Below the pieces are notes generated by a model. It saw nothing but the letters and a program-made list of their open reading frames with translations. It was not told where the DNA came from and did no database searches. A DNA stretch of 36,812 nt from Avoscillospira sp045530865. GTDB taxonomy: Bacteria > Bacillota > Clostridia > Oscillospirales > Oscillospiraceae. The stretch is taken from NCBI GenBank assembly GCA_045530865.1, contig JAZSCX010000064.1, positions 1-36,812 on the forward strand. Reading direction: 5' to 3'. Positions 32,989 to 36,812 of the stretch are shown here, in pieces (position 1 is the first letter of the stretch; the number at the start of each line of letters is the position of its first letter). The translations under genes were made by a program, and so were the position numbers.

Positions 32989-34816
32989 CGCACTTCACCC
33001 CGCCTTCCAGACAATTCGCACCGCAGCCGCTGCATTTTGTACGGCAATCCGGCGTATTCCGGGACTGATAGGCCAGTTCCCGCTCCTGCCAGAGAAATTC
33101 CCTCCGAACACCCACATCAATGGTCTGCCAAGGAAGCACCTCGTCTTTTCCATAGGCACGCTGGGCGTAAAATGCAGGATCGACACCGCAGGCTTCAAAT
33201 GCCTCTTCCCAGATCTTATAATCAAAGTACTCGTCCCAGCCATCCAGTCTGGCGCCATGACGCACAGCATATTCCAGAACCGGCGCCAGACGGCGGTCGC
33301 CGCGGGCCAGAACCGCTTCCAGATAGCTCAGATCGCTGCCATGGTAGCGGTAATCCACCGATTTGCTGTGGATTGCCTCCTGCAGCAGATGTACGCGGCG
33401 CATATATTCCTCCGGCGTGATCTGCGCTTCCCACTGGAACGGTGTAAAAGGCTTGGGCACAAAGAAGGCCGTAGCCAGATTGATGGAAAGCCCCCGTTTC
33501 TTGTTGGCGGCTGTTTCCTTCCAGGTTTTGATGATTTTCCAAACCAGATCCGCAATGCCCAGCACATCCTCATCGGTTTCCGTGGGCAGACCCAGCATGA
33601 AATACAGCTTCACATTGTTCCAGCCGCCGGAGAAGGCCGTAGCACAGGTGGAGAGAATCTCTTCCTCCGTCACATTCTTATTGATGGCGTCACGCAGCCG
33701 CTGGGTACCTGCTTCCGGCGCAAATGTCAGGCTGCTCTTCCGGACTCTCTGTACCCGCATCATCAATTCCTTGGAGAAATTATCCGCACGAAGAGACGGC
33801 AAAGACAGGTTGATCTTCCGCTGTTCGCAGTAGTCCATCAACTGATCTGCCAGCGGCTCCAACTGTTTGTAGTCGGATGTGGACAGGCTGGACAGAGTGA
33901 TCTCATGGTTACCGGAATACTCCAGAGCTTCCACCGCCTGCCGGTACAGGGTATCGGCATTTCTGGGACGAACCGGACGATAGCAGAAACCTGCCTGACA
34001 GAACCGGCATCCACGGATGCAGCCACGGAACACTTCCAGATTGGTGCGGTCATGGACGATCTCCGTGGAGGGAACTATGGTGTCGGTGGGATAACAGGCC
34101 TGATCCAGATCCTTGACAATGCGCTTTACCACACGGTCAGGAGCACCGTTCTGCGGTTCAATGGCACAGAGCCTGCCATCCTCTCCATATTGATGTTCAT
34201 AATGAGAGGGCACATAGATACCGGGGATTTTTTCCACTTCCGTCAGGAACTGTTCTTTTTCCCAGTTCTCCGCCTTTGCCTTGTCATAGAGCTGCAGAAT
34301 CTCAACGGTGATCTCTTCACCTTCACCTACGGAGAAGAAATCGAAAAAATCAGCCAGAGGCTCCGGATTGACCGCACAAACACCGCCTGCAAAGACCATA
34401 TTTTTCAGACCCTTCCGGTCTTTTGCATAGAGCGGAATCCTCGCCAGATCCAGCATATTCAGAATATTGGTATAGCTCATCTCATAGCCGATGGTAAAGG
34501 CCACCAGATCAAAATCTCGAACTGAATCGCCGCTTTCCAGCGCCCACAACGGCAGCTCCGCCTTACGCATGGCTTCTTCCATATCGCCCCATGGCGCAAA
34601 CACACGCTCACACCAGACGCCATTCATTCGGTTCATCACACCGTACAGGATCCGCATCCCGATATTGGACATACCGATCTCATAGGTATCCGGGAAACAG
34701 AACGCCACGCGAAGACGTACATCGGATTTTTCCTTGACTGTCTGGCCGTATTCACCGCCCACATAACGGGCAGGCTTCTGCACATTGGGCAGAATTCTTC
34801 TCAAAACTTCTGTCAT
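32981..34816 (-). CDS. TIGR03960 family B12-binding-type radical SAM protein
   Basis: The 611-residue protein has an N-terminal cobalamin-binding-like domain (residues about 20-200, with FCFPDTYEIGMSNIGMRILY) and a radical SAM core whose cluster motif reads CIRGCRFC (CxxxCxxC). A Cys-rich C-terminus (CRTKCSGCGANC) may hold a second metal site. The reaction is unknown. Together with DUF2344 it forms a conserved pair. GAGGAA precedes the ATG, and a clear promoter lies upstream. Confidence 0.92.
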   Translation of the reverse strand: MTEVLRRILPNVQKPARYVGGEYGQTVKEKSDVRLRVAFCFPDTYEIGMSNIGMRILYGVMNRMNGVWCERVFAPWGDMEEAMRKAELPLWALESGDSVRDFDLVAFTIGYEMSYTNILNMLDLARIPLYAKDRKGLKNMVFAGGVCAVNPEPLADFFDFFSVGEGEEITVEILQLYDKAKAENWEKEQFLTEVEKIPGIYVPSHYEHQYGEDGRLCAIEPQNGAPDRVVKRIVKDLDQACYPTDTIVPSTEIVHDRTNLEVFRGCIRGCRFCQAGFCYRPVRPRNADTLYRQAVEALEYSGNHEITLSSLSTSDYKQLEPLADQLMDYCEQRKINLSLPSLRADNFSKELMMRVQRVRKSSLTFAPEAGTQRLRDAINKNVTEEEILSTCATAFSGGWNNVKLYFMLGLPTETDEDVLGIADLVWKIIKTWKETAANKKRGLSINLATAFFVPKPFTPFQWEAQITPEEYMRRVHLLQEAIHSKSVDYRYHGSDLSYLEAVLARGDRRLAPVLEYAVRHGARLDGWDEYFDYKIWEEAFEACGVDPAFYAQRAYGKDEVLPWQTIDVGVRREFLWQERELAYQSRNTPDCRTKCSGCGANCLEGGVKCDA

Positions 34817-34848
34817 ATTGGTTCCTCGTTCTTATTTGGAGTGCCTTT

Positions 34849-34877
34849 ATTTTACCTTCTGTGACGAAGAAAAGCAA
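34849..34877 (-). promoter_or_regulatory. sigma-A promoter of the radical-SAM operon
   Basis: TTGCTT (34872-34877), a 17-base spacer and TAAAAT (34849-34854), identical in both boxes and spacing to the rplS promoter. It lies 32 bases before the ATG. Confidence 0.75.
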
Positions 34878-34884
34878 CTGATTT

Positions 34885-35445
34885 CTAAGGTTCTGTCCAC
34901 TTGACCGTACCAACGCGGCAGAGAATAATCAACGCGGCAAATACTGGCCAAAGACCCATCTGCAGTTCCGCCGTCAGCCAGCAGGCAACGGTCATAAGCA
35001 AGCAGCAAATTACAAATGTTACACGAGAGAGAACAGCCAACACAGTCTCCTCATCCTTCTTTCTTGATAAAAGCGCCCGCAAAATCCTGCCGCCGTCCAG
35101 TGGATAAACAGGCAGCAGATTCCCTGCACCCAGCAAAAAACTTACTGCCGCCAGCTGCGGTGCGATACGCATCAATGCAAGCCCAAGGAAAAAATTGGCC
35201 GCTGGTCCTGCGGCAGCACAGACAGCCTCCTGTCCATAGCCACAAAACCCGCATCGGATCACCGCTCCCGACAGACGCAGCGATACGCCATTCACCGGAA
35301 TACGAAACAACCGTATGACTATAAGATGCGCCAGTTCATGCACAGTCATGGCTGCCAGAAAGCAGCCGCAGATTTTCAGATCAAACCACCCCAGCACGCA
35401 TACCATGGCCGCAAAGCCAACCGAAACCTCAATCCGCTTTTCCAA
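34885..35445 (-). CDS. spoIVFB: SpoIVFB-like M50 intramembrane metalloprotease
   Basis: The polytopic protein has HELAH (His36, Glu37, His40) in the first transmembrane region and NLLPVYPLDGG near residues 109-119, whose Asp is the third zinc ligand. This is the SpoIVFB/S2P layout, though it lacks the C-terminal CBS domain (186 residues). SpoIVFB cleaves pro-sigma-K in the mother cell during sporulation. In Bacillus it lies before rplU, the region where TIGR03960/DUF2344 genes sit in Clostridia. I chose TTG at 35445 with AGGTG upstream; another TTG at 35469 has no SD. It overlaps the upstream small gene by 17 bases. Confidence 0.82.
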   Translation of the reverse strand: MEKRIEVSVGFAAMVCVLGWFDLKICGCFLAAMTVHELAHLIVIRLFRIPVNGVSLRLSGAVIRCGFCGYGQEAVCAAAGPAANFFLGLALMRIAPQLAAVSFLLGAGNLLPVYPLDGGRILRALLSRKKDEETVLAVLSRVTFVICCLLMTVACWLTAELQMGLWPVFAALIILCRVGTVKWTEP

Positions 35446-35689
35446 AGAGCACCTGTACCGTTTCCGCAATGGTCTGCTTTACCGGTTCCCCGGCTTCCAG
35501 CCCCTCTGCCATGGTATGAAAGGCCTGTCTTGCAGGGCTGTCCTCCATACCACTCAGAACCTCTCTCGCTTTCTGTTCCACATCGGGATAACAATAATGG
35601 CACACCGCCAGCAGACATACCACCGACAGCAGCAATGCCAGACCGGAAAGAAAAACCGGAAGCCCGCCTTCCCGCTTGTTCGATTCCAT
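35429..35689 (-). CDS. 86-residue membrane protein in the spoIVFA position
   Basis: The protein has a short basic N-terminus, one transmembrane segment near residues 11-30 (LPVFLSGLALLLSVVCLLAV), and about 55 residues beyond it (ARQAFHTMAEGLEAGEPVKQTIAETVQVLFG). It is translated just ahead of the SpoIVFB-like protease with a 17-base overlap. Bacillus SpoIVFA, the regulator of SpoIVFB, has one membrane segment followed by a LytM/M23-type domain; here only the membrane part and a short tail remain. I infer a reduced SpoIVFA-like partner, but sequence identity is not shown. ATG at 35689 has AAGGGTG seven bases upstream. Confidence 0.65.
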   Translation of the reverse strand: MESNKREGGLPVFLSGLALLLSVVCLLAVCHYCYPDVEQKAREVLSGMEDSPARQAFHTMAEGLEAGEPVKQTIAETVQVLFGKAD

Positions 35690-35742
35690 CAAACCACACC
35701 CTTTCAGAACAGTCTATGTGCAGCATGCTGTGAAAGAACAAA

Positions 35743-35771
35743 AAGCAGTCCGGCACAAGGCCAAACTGCTT
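35743..35771 (-). terminator. terminator of the EamA transporter gene
   Basis: On the minus strand AAGCAGT-TT-GGC-CTTGT-GCC-GG-ACTGCTT is a two-part stem with a symmetric internal loop, followed by TTTG; it starts five bases after the stop codon. Confidence 0.8.
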
Positions 35772-35776
35772 GATAA

Positions 35777-36652
35777 TCAGCTTTTTTTCGGTCTGATCTC
35801 ATTCCAGAGGGTAAAACCGAGAATGAGCACACCGCCGATGATCTGAACCACCGTCATATCCTCTCCCAGAACAAACACAGAGATCATAACGGCGACAAGA
35901 GGATCCACATAACTGAGGATAGCAGCTTCCTGCCCGGGAATATCCTTCAGGGCGGAGAAATACAGGCAATAGGCCAAACCCGTATGTACAAGACCAACGA
36001 CAGCCAGACAGACCCAGCCGATACCATCCATGGTGTGTAAGGTCACACCGCTGGTGCACCACACATAAGGCACCAAAATCACAATGGCAGAAACAAACTG
36101 AAGAAACGTTCTCTGAATACCCGATACACCTTTGATATACTTATTCAGTATCACAACAGAGGCATACAGCACCGCAGCGCCAAGGCCGAAAGCAATACCG
36201 ATCAGGTGAGAGCTTCCGCCGCCAAGATCACCCACACCGGTGATCAGGACGATACCCAGGGTGGACATGGCAAAGCAAAGCCACTCCTTCCATCCCATCT
36301 TCTCGCGGAACAGAAGCGGACAGGCTACGGTCACCAGAACAGGGGCAAAATAATAGCTCAGGGTCGCAACGGAAACCGTGGTATACTTATAGGCCTCAAA
36401 CAGCAAAATCCAGTTCACGCCCATGGCCATACCGGAAACAATCAGCAGCGGCAGCTCTTTGCCGATTCGTTTAAAATCAATCTTCCGCTTTGAGATAAGG
36501 AAATATCCTCCCAGCAGAACGGAGGCCATAACGGCACGGTACAATGCAAGTTCTGCGGAGGTGACAGAAATATTCCGGACAAACAAGCCCAAGGTGCCAA
36601 AGATGAACATGGCAATGACGATCATCAGCCGCGCATTTTTAAAACGTCCCAT
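35777..36652 (-). CDS. EamA/DMT-superfamily transporter
   Basis: The 291-residue protein has ten hydrophobic segments in two EamA repeats (about 1-140 and 150-290). Typical blocks are FGTLGLFVRNI near the N-terminus, and GLAYCLYFSALKDIPGQEAAILSYVDPLVAV in the second repeat. Such proteins export amino acids, nucleobases or other small metabolites; substrate cannot be assigned. ATG at 36652 has GGAGG six bases upstream. It stands alone, with a terminator after it and a hairpin cluster 17 bases upstream of its SD, so its promoter may lie in or beyond that element. Confidence 0.9.
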   Translation of the reverse strand: MGRFKNARLMIVIAMFIFGTLGLFVRNISVTSAELALYRAVMASVLLGGYFLISKRKIDFKRIGKELPLLIVSGMAMGVNWILLFEAYKYTTVSVATLSYYFAPVLVTVACPLLFREKMGWKEWLCFAMSTLGIVLITGVGDLGGGSSHLIGIAFGLGAAVLYASVVILNKYIKGVSGIQRTFLQFVSAIVILVPYVWCTSGVTLHTMDGIGWVCLAVVGLVHTGLAYCLYFSALKDIPGQEAAILSYVDPLVAVMISVFVLGEDMTVVQIIGGVLILGFTLWNEIRPKKS

Positions 36653-36681
36653 AAAAATCCTCCAAAACAGGAAAGTCAGGA

Positions 36682-36812
36682 CCACCCGTATAACGGGTGG
36701 CCTGCTCTGGCCCTATAAGGGCCTGTCATTGGCCGCGCCTCAAGGCGCGGTGAAACGGTCTGCCGACCGCATACTTTTACGAGCGGCCCCACCAAGTGGG
36801 GCTGCTTTTATT
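36682..36812 (+). repeat. cluster of five consecutive hairpins, possibly an IS200/IS605-type end or MITE
   Basis: Five palindromes follow each other with short gaps. Stem 1 is CCACCCGT / ACGGGTGG (36682-36700, loop ATA). Stem 2 is GGCCCT / AGGGCC (36709-36723, loop ATA). Stem 3 is CCGCGCC / GGCGCGG (36733-36750). Stem 4 is CGGTC / GACCG (36756-36769, loop TGCC). Stem 5 is GCGGCCCCAC / GTGGGGCTGC (36783-36805, one G-U pair, loop CAA), followed by TTTTATT. The G-U pair and T tract point to plus-strand RNA. The pattern resembles the imperfect-palindrome ends of IS200/IS605 elements and their derivatives; no transposase lies inside the window. Confidence 0.55.

Noticed and set aside
35690..35742. 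TTGTTC-N17-CATAGA promoter and the CAGCATGCTG palindrome before the 86-residue gene
   Set aside because: Only three of six bases match in each box. The sigma-E alternative (CATAGACT) also lacks a -35, so no promoter is called.

Overview
The window is a gene-dense stretch of a spore-forming Firmicute, most likely a class Clostridia organism of the Oscillospiraceae/Ruminococcaceae type. The evidence is an IspH-ribosomal S1 fusion (a clostridial hallmark), sporulation genes of the yqfC/yqfD/ylbJ/gerW/spoIVFB type, paired TIGR03960/DUF2344 radical-SAM genes, and strong Shine-Dalgarno sites with TTG and GTG starts. About 40 genes are visible. All but two lie on the minus strand, and no gap exceeds 300 bases. 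I see no tRNA, rRNA, CRISPR array, prophage or transposase gene.

Layout, read right to left as the minus-strand genes are transcribed. (i) 36682-36812: five back-to-back hairpins, cut by the window edge, next to an EamA-family exporter that ends in its own terminator. (ii) 35689-31356: an 86-residue membrane protein in the spoIVFA position, a SpoIVFB-like M50 protease, then a radical-SAM protein, its DUF2344 partner and a D-cysteine desulfhydrase-like enzyme behind their own promoter. (iii) 31328-30814: ribosomal protein L19 alone, with promoter, structured leader and strong terminator. (iv) 30771-25611: lepB (with a very long acidic N-terminus), rbgA, rnhB, yraN, thrC and a metallophosphoesterase. 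(v) 25581-19133: tig-clpP-clpX-lon-ysxC, a protein-quality-control operon closed by a terminator. (vi) 19130-14191: M50 protease, scpA, scpB, ytfI-like, gerW-like, D,D-carboxypeptidase and rluB. (vii) 14161-8764: an RpiR-type regulator, HI0933-type flavoprotein, cmk, plsC and ispH-S1, all overlapping. (viii) 8709-7417: the only plus-strand genes, ylbJ and a small zinc-ribbon protein. (ix) 7334-144: yqfC-yqfD-phoH-ybeY-era-yqzL-recO-mutS2.

The content is mostly conserved housekeeping: ribosome assembly (Era, YbeY, RbgA, YsxC, L19, RluB), proteolysis (ClpXP, Lon, trigger factor), chromosome maintenance (ScpAB, MutS2, RecO, RNase HII) and sporulation. The items most worth a second look are the multi-hairpin element at the right edge, a strong internal ribosome binding site at the IspH/S1 junction, the reduced SpoIVFA-like protein, the acidic LepB extension, the unannotated 34-residue YqzL-like gene, and the structured leader of rplS. 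I found no convincing new multi-gene defence or biosynthetic system.
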